The notes below the pieces were generated by a model. The model had not been told where the DNA came from. It saw only the letters and a program-made list of their open reading frames with translations, and ran no database searches. Of a DNA stretch of 64,000 nt, positions 1 through 10,804 are shown piece by piece; position 1 is the first letter of the stretch, and each line of letters opens with the position of its first letter. Origin of the DNA: Pseudomonas cremoricolorata DSM 17059 = NBRC 16634 (GTDB lineage: Bacteria; Pseudomonadota; Gammaproteobacteria; Pseudomonadales; Pseudomonadaceae); NCBI RefSeq assembly GCF_000425745.1, contig NZ_AUEA01000002.1, positions 415,343 through 479,342 of the forward strand, written 5' to 3'. Made by a program: the position numbers and the translations under genes.

Positions 1-407
1 CCGCTGCGCGCCAGCTCCAGCACACAGCAGCCGCCGAAACAGAAGCCGAACGCCGCCGTCTTGCCCGGCGCCAGGCGCGCCTTGGCCTGGCCGAGCAGTT
101 GCGCCAGGGCTTCAGCCATGCGCTTGCGCAGCTCGATGCGGTTTTCCTTGAGCGGCATCATGGCCGCCGCTGCCTCATCGGCATTGCTCGGACGCAGCGA
201 TTGCCCATACAGGTCGGCGATCAGCACCACATAGCCCTGGCTGGCCACCTCCTGGGCGATACGTTCGGCGCCTTCAGTAACCCCCATCCAGTTCGGCACC
301 ATCACCAATGCCGGCTGCTCGCCAGCACCGGGGGCATACACCAGGCGGCTCTCGTAGGTGTCGCCCGACAGGCGATAAGTCAGTGATTCGACGATGACCT
401 TGCTCAT
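1..407 (-). CDS. Dienelactone hydrolase family protein, 3' part outside window
   Basis: Cytoplasmic alpha/beta hydrolase of the dienelactone hydrolase family; the substrate cannot be told from sequence. The visible 135 residues start MSKVIVESLTYRL and include GFCFGGCC, where the Cys (about residue 123) sits at the nucleophile position of this family's Cys-His-Asp triad. The Asp and His parts lie beyond the window edge. The start is supported by GGAGTG about 5 bp upstream of the ATG at 407. It lies downstream of htpG on the same strand but is separated from it by a strong terminator, so it is probably its own transcript. Family assignment is good; function is inferred only at family level. Confidence 0.85.
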   Translation of the reverse strand, partial: MSKVIVESLTYRLSGDTYESRLVYAPGAGEQPALVMVPNWMGVTEGAERIAQEVASQGYVVLIADLYGQSLRPSNADEAAAAMMPLKENRIELRKRMAEALAQLLGQAKARLAPGKTAAFGFCFGGCCVLELARS

Positions 408-463
408 TCTGCACTCCTTCGGCATTCGACCGTAGCCGGCGCGGTTACTGCGCCGACACCATG

Positions 464-488
464 AAAAAAGCCCGCCGAAGCGGGCTTT
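464..488 (-). terminator. Rho-independent terminator of htpG
   Basis: On the minus strand a 7-bp GC-rich stem (AGCCCGC/GCGGGCT) closes a TTCG tetraloop and is followed by a run of T. It lies 20 bp beyond the htpG stop codon. Confidence 0.88.
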
Positions 489-507
489 GATCAGCAACTG
501 CATTCAC

Positions 508-2415
508 TCAAGCAGACAGCTCGACCAGCAGCTTGTTCAGACGGCGAACATAGGCCGCCGGGTCTTTCAGGCTGTCGCCCGCCGCCAGCGCGGCCTGGTC
601 GAAGAGGATGTGCGACAGCTCGGCGAAGCGGTCCTCGCTCTGCTCGTGATCGAGCTTCTCGATCAGGGGATGGCCTGGGTTGAACTCGAAGATCGGCTTG
701 GAATCAGGCACCTTCTGCCCGCTGGCCTCAAGAATCTGGCGCATCTGCAAGCCCAGGTCCTGCTCACCGATGGCCAGAATCGCCGGCGAATCGGTCAGGC
801 GATGGGAGACGCGCACTTCGGCAACGCTGTCGCCCAAGGCGGACTTGAGACGCTCGACCAGGCCTTCTTTATCCTTGGCGACTTCTTCCTGGGCTTTCTT
901 GTCTTCCTCGGAATCCAGCGAGCCAAGGTCGAGATCACCACGGGCCACGTCGACGAAGCTCTTGCCATCGAACTCGCTGAGGTAGCTCATCAGCCACTCG
1001 TCGATGCGGTCGGTGAGCAGCAGCACTTCGATGCCTTTCTTGCGGAAGACTTCCAGGTGGGGGCTGTTCTTGACCTGGGCGTACGACTCCCCGGTGAGGT
1101 AGTAGAACTTGTCCTGACCGTCCTTGGCACGTGCCAGGTAGTCGGCCAGAGAAACGCTCTGCTCGCCGCTGTCGTCATGGGTGGAGGCGAAACGCAGCAG
1201 ACCGGCGATCTTTTCCTTGTTGGCGAAATCTTCGGCCGGGCCTTCCTTGAGTACCTGGCCGAAGTTCTTCCAGAAGCCCTTGTATTGCTCGGGGTCGTTC
1301 TTGGCCAACTTCTCGAGCATGTCCAGCACGCGCTTGGTCAGCGCCGATTTCATCGAGTCGATGATCGGGTCTTTCTGCAGGATCTCCCGCGAGACGTTCA
1401 GCGACAGGTCGTTGGAGTCGACCACGCCCTTGATGAAGCGCAGGTACAGCGGCAGGAACGACTCGGCCTGGTCCATGATGAACACGCGCTGTACATACAG
1501 CTTCAGGCCGCGGGGTGCTTCGCGCTGGTAGAGGTCGAACGGCGCACGGGCCGGCACGTACAGCAGCGAGCTGTACTCGAGCTTGCCTTCGACCTTGTTG
1601 TGGCTCCAGGCCAGCGGGTTCTCGAAGTCATGGCCGATGTGCTTGTAGAACTCCTGGTATTCCTCGTCCTTGATTTCACTGCGCGGACGGGTCCACAGGG
1701 CGCTGGCACGGTTGACGGTTTCCCATTCTTGGGCGGGTGCTTCTTCGCCTTCAGCAGCCTCGGCCTGCTCCTTGGGCAGCTCGATGGGCAAGGCGATGTG
1801 GTCGGAGTATTTCTTGACCACATTGCGCAGACGCCAGCCATCGGCGAACTCGTCTTCACCTGCTTTGAGGTGCAGCACGATGCGCGTGCCGCGCTGCGGC
1901 TTGTCGATGGTGGAGACTTCGAAGTCGCCCTCGCCTTTGGACGACCAGTGCACGCCTTCGGCGGCTGGCTGGCCGGCACGACGGCTGTAGACATCGACCT
2001 TGTCGGCGACGATGAACGCCGAGTAGAAACCGACGCCGAACTGACCGATCAGGTGCGAATCTTTTTTCTGGTCACCGGTGAGGTTCTTCATGAAGTCGGC
2101 AGTGCCGGACTTGGCGATGGTGCCCAGGTGGGTGATGACATCCTGACGGCTCATACCGATGCCGTTGTCTTCCAGGGTGACAGTGTTGGCGGCCTTGTCG
2201 AAGCTGACGCGGATCTTCAGATCGGTATCGCCTTCGAACAGCTCTGGCTTGGCCAGGGCTTCGAAGCGCAGCTTGTCGGCGGCGTCGGAGGCGTTGGAGA
2301 TCAGCTCGCGGAGGAAGATTTCCTTGTTCGAATACAAGGAATGGATCATCAGGTGCAGCAGTTGCTTCACTTCGGTCTGGAAGCCCAGGGTTTCCTTTTG
2401 AGTATCGACACTCAT
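508..2415 (-). CDS. htpG: Chaperone HtpG (Hsp90 family)
   Basis: ATP-dependent cytosolic chaperone of the Hsp90 family, 635 residues, the usual length for Pseudomonas. It begins [18 protein letters not shown]. The N-terminal GHKL ATPase domain shows [14 protein letters not shown], the DNGIGM motif and [11 protein letters not shown], followed by middle and C-terminal dimerisation domains; there is no MEEVD tail, as expected for a bacterial protein. The reading frame stays open about 285 bp further upstream, but the ATG at 2415 matches the family N-terminus. A near-consensus sigma32 promoter lies about 80 bp upstream and a terminator follows the gene, so it is a monocistronic heat-shock gene. 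Confidence 0.97.
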   Translation of the reverse strand: MSVDTQKETLGFQTEVKQLLHLMIHSLYSNKEIFLRELISNASDAADKLRFEALAKPELFEGDTDLKIRVSFDKAANTVTLEDNGIGMSRQDVITHLGTIAKSGTADFMKNLTGDQKKDSHLIGQFGVGFYSAFIVADKVDVYSRRAGQPAAEGVHWSSKGEGDFEVSTIDKPQRGTRIVLHLKAGEDEFADGWRLRNVVKKYSDHIALPIELPKEQAEAAEGEEAPAQEWETVNRASALWTRPRSEIKDEEYQEFYKHIGHDFENPLAWSHNKVEGKLEYSSLLYVPARAPFDLYQREAPRGLKLYVQRVFIMDQAESFLPLYLRFIKGVVDSNDLSLNVSREILQKDPIIDSMKSALTKRVLDMLEKLAKNDPEQYKGFWKNFGQVLKEGPAEDFANKEKIAGLLRFASTHDDSGEQSVSLADYLARAKDGQDKFYYLTGESYAQVKNSPHLEVFRKKGIEVLLLTDRIDEWLMSYLSEFDGKSFVDVARGDLDLGSLDSEEDKKAQEEVAKDKEGLVERLKSALGDSVAEVRVSHRLTDSPAILAIGEQDLGLQMRQILEASGQKVPDSKPIFEFNPGHPLIEKLDHEQSEDRFAELSHILFDQAALAAGDSLKDPAAYVRRLNKLLVELSA

Positions 2416-2490
2416 GGTCTTCAAAACTCCAATCGATTGGCGGGGTTCGCCGTGACGGCCAAGGCCTGCATTCAGGGCGGGATGAGCAAC

Positions 2491-2518
2491 AGATGGGGGC
2501 ACGCCGAGGCATTTCAAG
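2491..2518 (-). promoter_or_regulatory. Sigma32 heat-shock promoter of htpG
   Basis: Reading the minus strand, CTTGAAA (2518-2512), a 13-bp spacer and CCCCATCT (2498-2491) match the sigma32 consensus CTTGAA-N13-17-CCCCATnT almost perfectly. The -10 element is 76 bp upstream of the htpG start. Confidence 0.85.
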
Positions 2519-2745
2519 GGGCGGCGCCTGGACAGGGTCCTCACACCGGGTCGATCAGTTGCCAGGCGATGGCCCAGACGCTTCGCAGAGGGTGCTCGAC
2601 AGGCGCCGGATCGACCCCGCCACAAACAACGCGCAGTCGCCATTAACGACGTGCAGATGTATATGTGCGAACCGTGTGGAACTTCTTTCACGGGGTACAA
2701 CTCGAAGGTACAAGTCGATTATTCCACCAATGGAGATACACACTC

Positions 2746-3033
2746 ATGCGTAAACCTTTTGCTTTTGCTCTGATGCTGGCCGCCACCATGGGCTTGGCCG
2801 CTTGCGATAAAGCGAGCGAAGACAAAGCCCAGGACGCACAACAACACTCCGAGAAAGCCCAGGAAAAAATGGGTGACGCTCAGGACAAAGTCAACGAAGC
2901 CAACGAAGAAAAAGCCAAAGCTGCTGCCGACCAGGCTGAAGCTCAGCAGAAGGCCGCCGAAGAAGCTCGCGACAGCTCCTCGCCGACCAACACCCCGCCA
3001 GGCTCGGTTCCTGCCGAACCTGCCAAGCAGTAA
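2746..3033 (+). CDS. Small charged Ala-rich lipoprotein
   Basis: Predicted envelope lipoprotein of 95 residues. The N-terminus (MRKPFAFALMLAATMGLAAC) is a lipoprotein signal peptide with lipobox LAAC, so the mature protein starts at Cys20 or so. The remainder is highly charged and Ala/Glu/Lys/Gln-rich without hydrophobic segments, consistent with a coiled coil, and ends in a Pro-rich tail. The start at 2746 has GGAGATA upstream; a longer frame to 2665 would bury the signal peptide. It is divergent from htpG and followed by a strong terminator. The function is unknown. Confidence 0.8.
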   Translation: MRKPFAFALMLAATMGLAACDKASEDKAQDAQQHSEKAQEKMGDAQDKVNEANEEKAKAAADQAEAQQKAAEEARDSSSPTNTPPGSVPAEPAKQ

Positions 3034-3045
3034 TTCTGCTTGTAG

Positions 3046-3072
3046 AAAAACCCGGCCTGGCCGGGTTTTTTT
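3046..3072. terminator. Bidirectional rho-independent terminator
   Basis: ACCCGGCCTGGCCGGGT hairpin with a run of A before it and a run of T after it, just downstream of the lipoprotein gene and convergent with the DUF599 gene, so it can serve both. Confidence 0.88.
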
Positions 3073-3099
3073 ATGCCTGAAAACTTCAACTAAACCGAT

Positions 3100-3849
3100 T
3101 CAGTTCACGCTTGCAGAGTTGTCCGCAGAGTGCTCTACCGGCGAACTTTGCGTGGGCGTGAAGACCATCACTTCCAACACGTCGGAATGAAACTCACGCC
3201 GGTAAAGAATCAGCACCACGCCGACACTGGTGAGCATGAACATCCACGGGCTGATGAACCAGGTCAACAAGGCCATGCCGAAATAATACGCGCGCAATCC
3301 CAAGTTGAACTGGTTGGCCGCAAGCGACAGTACTTTCGCCGCACGGATGGCGAAGGCCTTGCGCTCCAGTTCGTTGACTTGGCGCTCGCCGATCATCGGC
3401 GCCGAGCCCACCAGCACCGCGGCGAAGTTGTATTGGCGCATGCACCAGCTGAAGGTGAAAAAGGCGTAGACGAAGACCATCGCCAGGCACAGCAGCTTGA
3501 TTTCCGACATGCCTTGGGAGGCCGGCTGCACCCAGGGTAGATCGGCCAGCAACGAAAGCGCGCGGTCTGAGGCGCCGAGCACGGTGAGGATACCGGCGAG
3601 GATGATCAGCGTGCTGGAGGCGAAGAACGAAGCGTTGCGCTCCAGATTGCCGATCACACTGGCATCGGCGATACGGTTGTCGCGCAGCAGCATGCGGCGC
3701 ATCCAGTCTTCCCGGTATAGATGCAGCACGCTGGCCAGGCACGCCGTGTCGCGCGCCTTCCAGATGGCATAGCGGGTATAGCCGCCCCAGGCCAGGGCGA
3801 ACCAGCACACGGCCAGCAAATTGCTCAGGTTGTTGTGGATGAAGCTCAT
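3100..3849 (-). CDS. DUF599 family membrane protein
   Basis: Inner-membrane protein of 249 residues belonging by pattern to DUF599; no function is established. Visible features are an N-terminal hydrophobic segment (LLAVCWFALAWGGYTRYA), the conserved CLASVLHLYREDWMRRMLLRDNRI-type stretch, an ASFFASSTLIILAG segment, and three or so further hydrophobic helices. The ATG at 3849 has GGAGATGG directly upstream; the frame upstream of it lacks a good start. It shares the 3046-3072 terminator with the convergent lipoprotein gene. Confidence 0.82.
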   Translation of the reverse strand: MSFIHNNLSNLLAVCWFALAWGGYTRYAIWKARDTACLASVLHLYREDWMRRMLLRDNRIADASVIGNLERNASFFASSTLIILAGILTVLGASDRALSLLADLPWVQPASQGMSEIKLLCLAMVFVYAFFTFSWCMRQYNFAAVLVGSAPMIGERQVNELERKAFAIRAAKVLSLAANQFNLGLRAYYFGMALLTWFISPWMFMLTSVGVVLILYRREFHSDVLEVMVFTPTQSSPVEHSADNSASVN

Positions 3850-3939
3850 GCCATCTCCGCGCAGGTGAACGAACCAGGATTTACACCGCCTTTCGACGCA
3901 TGTTTCGCGCAAAAGGCACGTGCACTCGATGATGCAGAC

Positions 3940-3968
3940 AAAAAAAACCCCGCATTGGCATGCAGGGT
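3940..3968 (-). terminator. Rho-independent terminator of brnQ
   Basis: Minus strand: CCCTGCAT/ATGCGGGG stem (one G-T pair) with a 4-nt loop, followed by eight T. It lies about 65 bp past the brnQ stop codon. Confidence 0.82.
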
Positions 3969-4033
3969 CTTTTCGCGCTATCGGCTACCGGGCCACTGGC
4001 TTGTGACCGGCCCGGCAGCGGCCGCTCAACGCA

Positions 4034-5356
4034 TCAGGCGATTGCCTGACGTGGGCTGCCGAGCAGTCGATCGACGGTGAAGCACACTGCCAGGGCGATC
4101 ACCGACGGCACCAGCCAGGCCAGGCCCTGCTCGCTCAGCGGCAGGTTGGCCGCCGCGTCCGGCAGCAAGTGGGCAAGTTCGCTGCCTTTGATGGCATCGA
4201 CGATACCGAACAGCAGCGATACCAGCATCACCGGCGCCATTACCCGTACCGGCGAGTTCCACAGGCCGTTGACGAAGCTCAAGGCAATCATGACGATGCA
4301 CGGCGGGTAGATCGCCGTCAGCACCGGCACCGAGAACATGATCAGCTTGGTCAGGCCAAGGTTGGACACCAGCAACGAGAATCCGGCGAGCAACACCACC
4401 AGCACCCGGTACGACAGCGGCAGAATCTGGCTGAAGTACTCGGCGCAGGCGCAGGTCAGGCCGACTGCAGTCACCAGGCAGGCCACGGTAATCAGCACGG
4501 CGAGGAAATCACTGCCCAGCGAGCCGAAGGTGTGCTGCACATAGGCATGCAGCACCGTGGCGCCGTTGGCGGCGTCCATGGCGATCGAGTGGCTGCCCGA
4601 GCCAAGGCGGAACAGGCTGATATAGACCAGCGCCAGGCCGACACCGGCAATGAGCCCGGCGATGATCGCGTAGCGGGTGATCAGCTTGGGCGACTCGACG
4701 CCACGGGAACGAATGGCGTTGACGATGACGATGCCGAACACCAGCGCGCCGAGGGTATCCATGGTCAGGTAGCCATTGATGAAGCCCTGGGAGAACGGTG
4801 CGCTCACATAGGCCTGCTTCGCCTGGCCGATATCGCCGGCCGGCAGCATGAAGGCGGCGACGCCCAGCGCTGCCAGCGCAATGATCTTCAGTGGAGCCAG
4901 GAAACGCCCGACGGTATCGAGCAGCTTGCCGGGATACATCGACACCGCCAGCACGATCAGGAAATACACCACGCTGTAGATCAACAGCGCCAACCAGCCT
5001 TCGATGCTGCTACCGACCAGCGGCGCGACACCGACTTCGAACGACACAGTGGCCGTGCGCGGCGTGGCGAACAGTGGGCCGACCGAGAGGTAGCACACCG
5101 CCGCCAGCAGGCCGCCGAAGAACTTGCCAATCGGGCTGCTCAGCGCGTCCATGCCACCGCCGACCTTGGCCAGCGCCACGACGGTGATGACCGGCAGGCC
5201 GACCGCGGTGACCAGGAAGCCCAGCGCCGCCATCCATACGTTGGGCCCGGCCTGCAGGCCGACGATGGGTGGGAAGATGATGTTGCCCGCGCCCACGAAA
5301 AGGGCAAACGTCATGAAGCCAAGTGCCAGGATGTCCTGGCCTTTTAACACTTTCAT
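4034..5356 (-). CDS. brnQ: Branched-chain amino acid carrier BrnQ
   Basis: Cation-coupled importer for Leu, Ile and Val in the inner membrane (LIVCS family). The 440-residue protein is almost entirely hydrophobic, with about 12 membrane segments, and starts with the family signature [30 protein letters not shown] (quoted in part). The ATG at 5356 matches the family start; a GTG 15 bp upstream is possible, and neither has a strong Shine-Dalgarno. It is monocistronic, followed by a terminator, and preceded by a gene-free stretch that it shares with the end of the suc operon. Confidence 0.93.
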   Translation of the reverse strand: MKVLKGQDILALGFMTFALFVGAGNIIFPPIVGLQAGPNVWMAALGFLVTAVGLPVITVVALAKVGGGMDALSSPIGKFFGGLLAAVCYLSVGPLFATPRTATVSFEVGVAPLVGSSIEGWLALLIYSVVYFLIVLAVSMYPGKLLDTVGRFLAPLKIIALAALGVAAFMLPAGDIGQAKQAYVSAPFSQGFINGYLTMDTLGALVFGIVIVNAIRSRGVESPKLITRYAIIAGLIAGVGLALVYISLFRLGSGSHSIAMDAANGATVLHAYVQHTFGSLGSDFLAVLITVACLVTAVGLTCACAEYFSQILPLSYRVLVVLLAGFSLLVSNLGLTKLIMFSVPVLTAIYPPCIVMIALSFVNGLWNSPVRVMAPVMLVSLLFGIVDAIKGSELAHLLPDAAANLPLSEQGLAWLVPSVIALAVCFTVDRLLGSPRQAIA

Positions 5357-5665
5357 TTGGGGAAGTACCACACTGCTGAAATCGGGATTCGAGAAGGGAT
5401 TGCCCTATGGATGAGGGAAATGCTGCCCGGCTTGGTGAGCCAGACCCGTTTAGCGTGTCGGTCCCTTTTGGGGATCGGGCACAAAATGGCGCGTAGATTA
5501 CCGAATTTGCACCAAGAACGCACTGCGAGCGAGCGACCTGTCCGCTGTGCGACTCTTCTTGTCGTTTAAACGACTGAAGCTGTGGGAAATCTACTCTTCG
5601 CTGCAGAAAAGGTCTGTACGAAAATTCTTATCGTGCTGATCGGTGCAATCGATACGACTGGCGAA
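5357..5665. other. Gene-free region between brnQ and the sucD end
   Basis: About 300 bp without a credible reading frame. It must hold the brnQ promoter (minus strand) but no clear -35/-10 pair was identified. Confidence 0.5.
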
Positions 5666-5730
5666 TCGTCCTGACAGGCTGTCCTGACAGGCCGTCCTAA
5701 CAGGCCGTCCTAACAGGCCGTCCTAAAACA
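5666..5730. repeat. 13-bp tandem repeat, five copies
   Basis: Five head-to-tail 13-bp units, two of them identical (CCGTCCTAACAGG) and the others differing at one to a few positions. The array lies just beyond the sucD terminator. Confidence 0.88.
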
Positions 5731-5753
5731 CAAAAACCACCCGAAGGTGGTTT
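5731..5753 (-). terminator. Terminator of the sdh-suc operon
   Basis: Minus strand: AAACCACC/GGTGGTTT 8-bp stem with TTCG loop followed by TTTGTGTTTT, 27 bp past the sucD stop codon. Confidence 0.85.
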
Positions 5754-5779
5754 CTGTGTTGCGTGGGGGGTGCTGCGTA

Positions 5780-6664
5780 TTAGTGCTTCACTTCCCAGCC
5801 GGTCAGCTCGGCCAGTGCCTTGCCGATGTCAGCCAGCGAACGCACGGTTTTCACACCGGCGTCCTGCAGGGCAGCGAACTTCTCGTCGGCAGTACCTTTC
5901 CCGCCGGAGATGATCGCGCCGGCGTGGCCCATGCGCTTGCCAGCAGGTGCAGTTACACCGGCAATGTACGAAACCACAGGCTTGGTGACGTTGGCCTTGA
6001 TGTAGGCAGCCGCCTCTTCTTCAGCCGAACCGCCGATCTCACCGATCATGACGATCGCTTCGGTCTTCGGGTCTTCCTGGAACAGCTTGAGGATGTCGAT
6101 GAAGTTCGAACCCGGAATCGGGTCGCCACCGATACCCACGCAGGTCGACTGGCCGAAGCCGGCGTCGGTGGTCTGCTTGACCGCTTCGTAGGTCAGGGTG
6201 CCGGAACGCGAAACGATACCGACCTTGCCTGGCAAGTGAATGTGGCCTGGCATGATGCCGATCTTGCACTCGCCCGGAGTGATGACGCCTGGGCAGTTAG
6301 GGCCGATCAGGGTCACGCCCAGCTCGTCGCACTTGACCTTGGCGTCGAGCATGTCGAGGGTCGGGATGCCTTCGGTGATGCAGACGATCAGCTTGATACC
6401 GCCGAAAGCCGCTTCCAGGATCGAGTCCTTGCAGAACGGAGCCGGAACGTAGATGACCGAGGCGTCGGCGCCAGTGGCAGCGACGGCTTCCTTGACGGTG
6501 TTGAACACCGGCAGGCCCAGGTGAGTGGTGCCGCCTTTGCCTGGGGTCACGCCGCCAACCATCTTGGTGCCGTAGGCGATGGCTTGTTCGGAGTGGAAAG
6601 TGCCCTGCGAGCCGGTGAAGCCCTGGCAGATGACTTTGGTGTCTTTATTGATCAGGACGCTCAT
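5780..6664 (-). CDS. sucD: Succinyl-CoA synthetase alpha subunit
   Basis: ADP/GDP-forming succinate-CoA ligase alpha subunit, 294 residues, of the TCA cycle; works with SucC. The CoA-binding Rossmann domain starts at the N-terminus ([14 protein letters not shown]), and the phosphorylated active-site His is His247 in the GHAGAI motif. The GPNCPGVI motif is also intact. Its ATG overlaps the sucC stop codon by one base, showing translational coupling. It is the last gene of the TCA block and is followed by a terminator. Confidence 0.97.
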   Translation of the reverse strand: MSVLINKDTKVICQGFTGSQGTFHSEQAIAYGTKMVGGVTPGKGGTTHLGLPVFNTVKEAVAATGADASVIYVPAPFCKDSILEAAFGGIKLIVCITEGIPTLDMLDAKVKCDELGVTLIGPNCPGVITPGECKIGIMPGHIHLPGKVGIVSRSGTLTYEAVKQTTDAGFGQSTCVGIGGDPIPGSNFIDILKLFQEDPKTEAIVMIGEIGGSAEEEAAAYIKANVTKPVVSYIAGVTAPAGKRMGHAGAIISGGKGTADEKFAALQDAGVKTVRSLADIGKALAELTGWEVKH

Positions 6665-7830
6665 TACTTGCCCTCCGCAGCTTTGACAACTTGTTGAGCA
6701 GCGTCGGTCAGGCTGGTTGCAGCAATGATGTTCAAACCGCTTTCTGCCAGTACTTTAGCGCCCAGTTCGGCGTTGTTGCCTTCGAGGCGAACGACCACTG
6801 GAACTTTAACGCCAACTTCTTTCACCGCGCCGATGATGCCTTCGGCAATCATGTCGCAACGAACGATGCCGCCGAAGATGTTGACCAGAACGGCCGCGAC
6901 GTTGCTGTCGGACAGAATGATCTTGAACGCTTCGGTCACGCGCTCTTTGGTGGCACCGCCGCCTACGTCGAGGAAGTTGGCTGGCTTGCCGCCGTGCAGG
7001 TTGACGATGTCCATGGTACCCATGGCCAGGCCGGCACCGTTGACCATGCAGCCGATGTTGCCTTCCAGGGCAACGTAGTTCAGTTCGAACTTGGCAGCGT
7101 GGGCTTCACGGGCGTCGTCCTGCGACGGGTCGTGGAAGGTTTTCAGCTTCGGCTGACGGTACATGGCGTTGGCGTCGATGTTGATCTTGGCATCGAGGCA
7201 ATGCAGATCGCCGTCGGCCTTGATCACCAGCGGGTTGACTTCCAGCAGGGCCAGGTCGTGGTCCTTGAACAGCTTGGCCAGGCCCACGAAGATTTTCGCG
7301 AACTGGGCAACCTGCTTGCCTTCCAGGCCCAGCTGGAATGCCAGCTCACGGCCCTGGAACGGCTGCGCACCGACCAACGGGTCGATGGTGGCCTTGATGA
7401 TCTTCTCGGGAGTTTCGTGAGCCACTTTCTCGATGTCCACGCCACCTTCGGTGGAGGCCATGAACACGATGCGACGGCTGGAACGATCGACTACAGCGCC
7501 CAGGTACAGCTCTTTGGCGATGTCGGTGCAGGACTCGACCAGGATCTTGGAAACTGGTTGACCGTTGGCATCAGTCTGGTAGGTGACCAGGTTCTTGCCC
7601 AACCATTGTGCAGCGAACGCCTTGGCGTCTTCCTTGCTGCGAACCAGCTTGACGCCACCCGCCTTACCGCGACCACCAGCGTGGACCTGGGCTTTGACGA
7701 CCCACTCCGAACCACCGATCTTGTCGCAGGCTTCTGCTGCAGCTTCAGGGGTGTCGACTGCGAAACCCTTGGAAACTGGCAGGCCGTATTCAGCGAACAG
7801 CTGTTTGCCCTGATACTCGTGAAGATTCAT
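6664..7830 (-). CDS. sucC: Succinyl-CoA synthetase beta subunit
   Basis: Nucleotide- and succinate-binding beta subunit of succinyl-CoA synthetase, 388 residues. It begins [20 protein letters not shown], the canonical N-terminus, carries the ATP-grasp domain ([19 protein letters not shown]) and ends in a flavodoxin-like C-terminal domain ([15 protein letters not shown]). The frame runs open upstream but the ATG at 7830 is the family start. It is coupled to sucD (1-base overlap). A 171-bp gap containing an inverted repeat separates it from lpdG. Confidence 0.97.
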   Translation of the reverse strand: MNLHEYQGKQLFAEYGLPVSKGFAVDTPEAAAEACDKIGGSEWVVKAQVHAGGRGKAGGVKLVRSKEDAKAFAAQWLGKNLVTYQTDANGQPVSKILVESCTDIAKELYLGAVVDRSSRRIVFMASTEGGVDIEKVAHETPEKIIKATIDPLVGAQPFQGRELAFQLGLEGKQVAQFAKIFVGLAKLFKDHDLALLEVNPLVIKADGDLHCLDAKINIDANAMYRQPKLKTFHDPSQDDAREAHAAKFELNYVALEGNIGCMVNGAGLAMGTMDIVNLHGGKPANFLDVGGGATKERVTEAFKIILSDSNVAAVLVNIFGGIVRCDMIAEGIIGAVKEVGVKVPVVVRLEGNNAELGAKVLAESGLNIIAATSLTDAAQQVVKAAEGK

Positions 7831-7948
7831 GCTTTTTACCGTCTTCGTTAGGTACTGCGCTTCGGCGCTGCGCCGTTTCCGGTGCCGCGCCACCTGTGAC
7901 CCTCAGTCCCGGAAAAACCCGGTGACCTGGTCCGGCGAAAATTCCGCG

Positions 7949-7972
7949 GTGAGTCGTGCACGCAAGACTCAC
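7949..7972. repeat. Stem-loop between lpdG and sucC
   Basis: Perfect 7-bp inverted repeat GTGAGTC/GACTCAC with a 10-nt loop, no T tract. It may be a processing or attenuation structure inside the operon mRNA, or nothing; only the dyad is seen. Confidence 0.45.
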
Positions 7973-8001
7973 GACGGGCAGCCCGCCGTGGTTTCTTATA
8001 A

Positions 8002-9534
<1,533 letters not shown>

Positions 9535-10764
9535 TTAGATGTCCAGCAGCAGGCGGGACGGATCTTCCAGCAGGTTCTTGATGGTAACCAGGAAGGTGAC
9601 CGCCTCTTTGCCATCGATCAGGCGGTGATCGTAGGACAGCGCAAGATACATCATCGGGCGGATGACGACCTGACCATTGACCGCCATCGGGCGCTGAATG
9701 ATGTTGTGCATGCCGAGGATAGCAGCCTGCGGCGGGTTGACGATCGGGGTCGACATCATCGAACCGAAGGTGCCGCCGTTGGTGATGGTGAAGGTGCCAC
9801 CGGTCATTTCCTCGATCGACAGCTTGCCGTCGCGGGCCTTCTTGCCGAAGGTGGCGATGCCGTTCTCGATTTCCGCCAGGCTCATGGATTCTGCGTTACG
9901 CAGTACCGGCACCACCAGGCCACGGTCGCTGGAAACCGCAACGCCGACGTCGGCGAAACCGTGGTAGACGATGTCGTTGCCATCGATCGAAGCGTTGACT
10001 GCCGGGAAACGCTTGAGCGCTTCGGTCGCCGCCTTGACGAAGAACGACATGAAGCCCAGGCGCACGCCGTTGTGGGTCTTCTCGAACAGGTCCTTGTACT
10101 TCGAACGCAGGGCCATGACTTCGGTCATGTCGACTTCGTTGAAGGTGGTGAGCATGGCCATGTTCGACTGGGCTTCGACCAGACGCTCGGCGATCTTGGC
10201 GCGCAGACGGGTCATCGGCACGCGCTTCTCGGTACGGTCGCCGTTGGCGGTGACCACGGCTGCCGGGGCGGCAGCGGCAGGCTTGGCAGCCGGCGCAGCG
10301 GCAGGCGTCGACTTCTTGTTGGCGACGGCAGCGACGACGTCTTCCTTGGTGACACGACCGCCTTTGCCGGTGCCGGCGACCGACGCCAGGTCGATGCCGT
10401 TCTCTTCGGCCAGCTTGCGTGCCGCAGGGGCGGCAACCGGGTCGTCTTCGCCGGCGTCAGCGCCAGCAGCGGCTGCCGGAGCGGCGGAGGCCTGGGCAGC
10501 AGCGGCCGGTGCCGCAGCGCCAGCGCCGCCCTGGACGATGGAACCCAGGACTTCGTCGGACAGCACGGTGTCGCCTTCGGCCTTGACGATATCGCCCAGC
10601 ACGCCATCGGCGGTGGCCAGCACTTCCAGGACCACTTTGTCGGTTTCGATGTCGACGATCAGCTCGTCACGCTTGACGGCTTCGCCCGGCTGCTTGTGCC
10701 AGGTGGCAACGGTGCCGTCGGCAACCGATTCCGGGAAGGTTGGGGCTTTGATCTCGATAGCCAT
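9535..10764 (-). CDS. sucB: Dihydrolipoyl succinyltransferase (E2)
   Basis: Core E2 subunit of the 2-oxoglutarate dehydrogenase complex, 409 residues, transferring succinyl groups to CoA. The N-terminal lipoyl domain carries the modified lysine at Lys43 (ETDKVVLEV). An Ala/Pro-rich linker leads to a peripheral subunit-binding domain ([29 protein letters not shown]), a second Ala/Pro linker, then the catalytic domain with [13 protein letters not shown] containing the active-site His and Asp. It starts 40 bp after sucA and is followed by a 96-bp gap with an inverted repeat before lpdG. Confidence 0.97.
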   Translation of the reverse strand: MAIEIKAPTFPESVADGTVATWHKQPGEAVKRDELIVDIETDKVVLEVLATADGVLGDIVKAEGDTVLSDEVLGSIVQGGAGAAAPAAAAQASAAPAAAAGADAGEDDPVAAPAARKLAEENGIDLASVAGTGKGGRVTKEDVVAAVANKKSTPAAAPAAKPAAAAPAAVVTANGDRTEKRVPMTRLRAKIAERLVEAQSNMAMLTTFNEVDMTEVMALRSKYKDLFEKTHNGVRLGFMSFFVKAATEALKRFPAVNASIDGNDIVYHGFADVGVAVSSDRGLVVPVLRNAESMSLAEIENGIATFGKKARDGKLSIEEMTGGTFTITNGGTFGSMMSTPIVNPPQAAILGMHNIIQRPMAVNGQVVIRPMMYLALSYDHRLIDGKEAVTFLVTIKNLLEDPSRLLLDI

Positions 10765-10804
10765 TAGCAGTGTTTCCTTAAATTCGGTTTCAGTGCGCTA
10801 AGCG

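Noticed and set aside
487..2646. Long plus-strand frame opposite htpG (719 codons)
   Set aside because: Antisense shadow of high-GC coding DNA; it follows htpG codon periodicity and has no family features.
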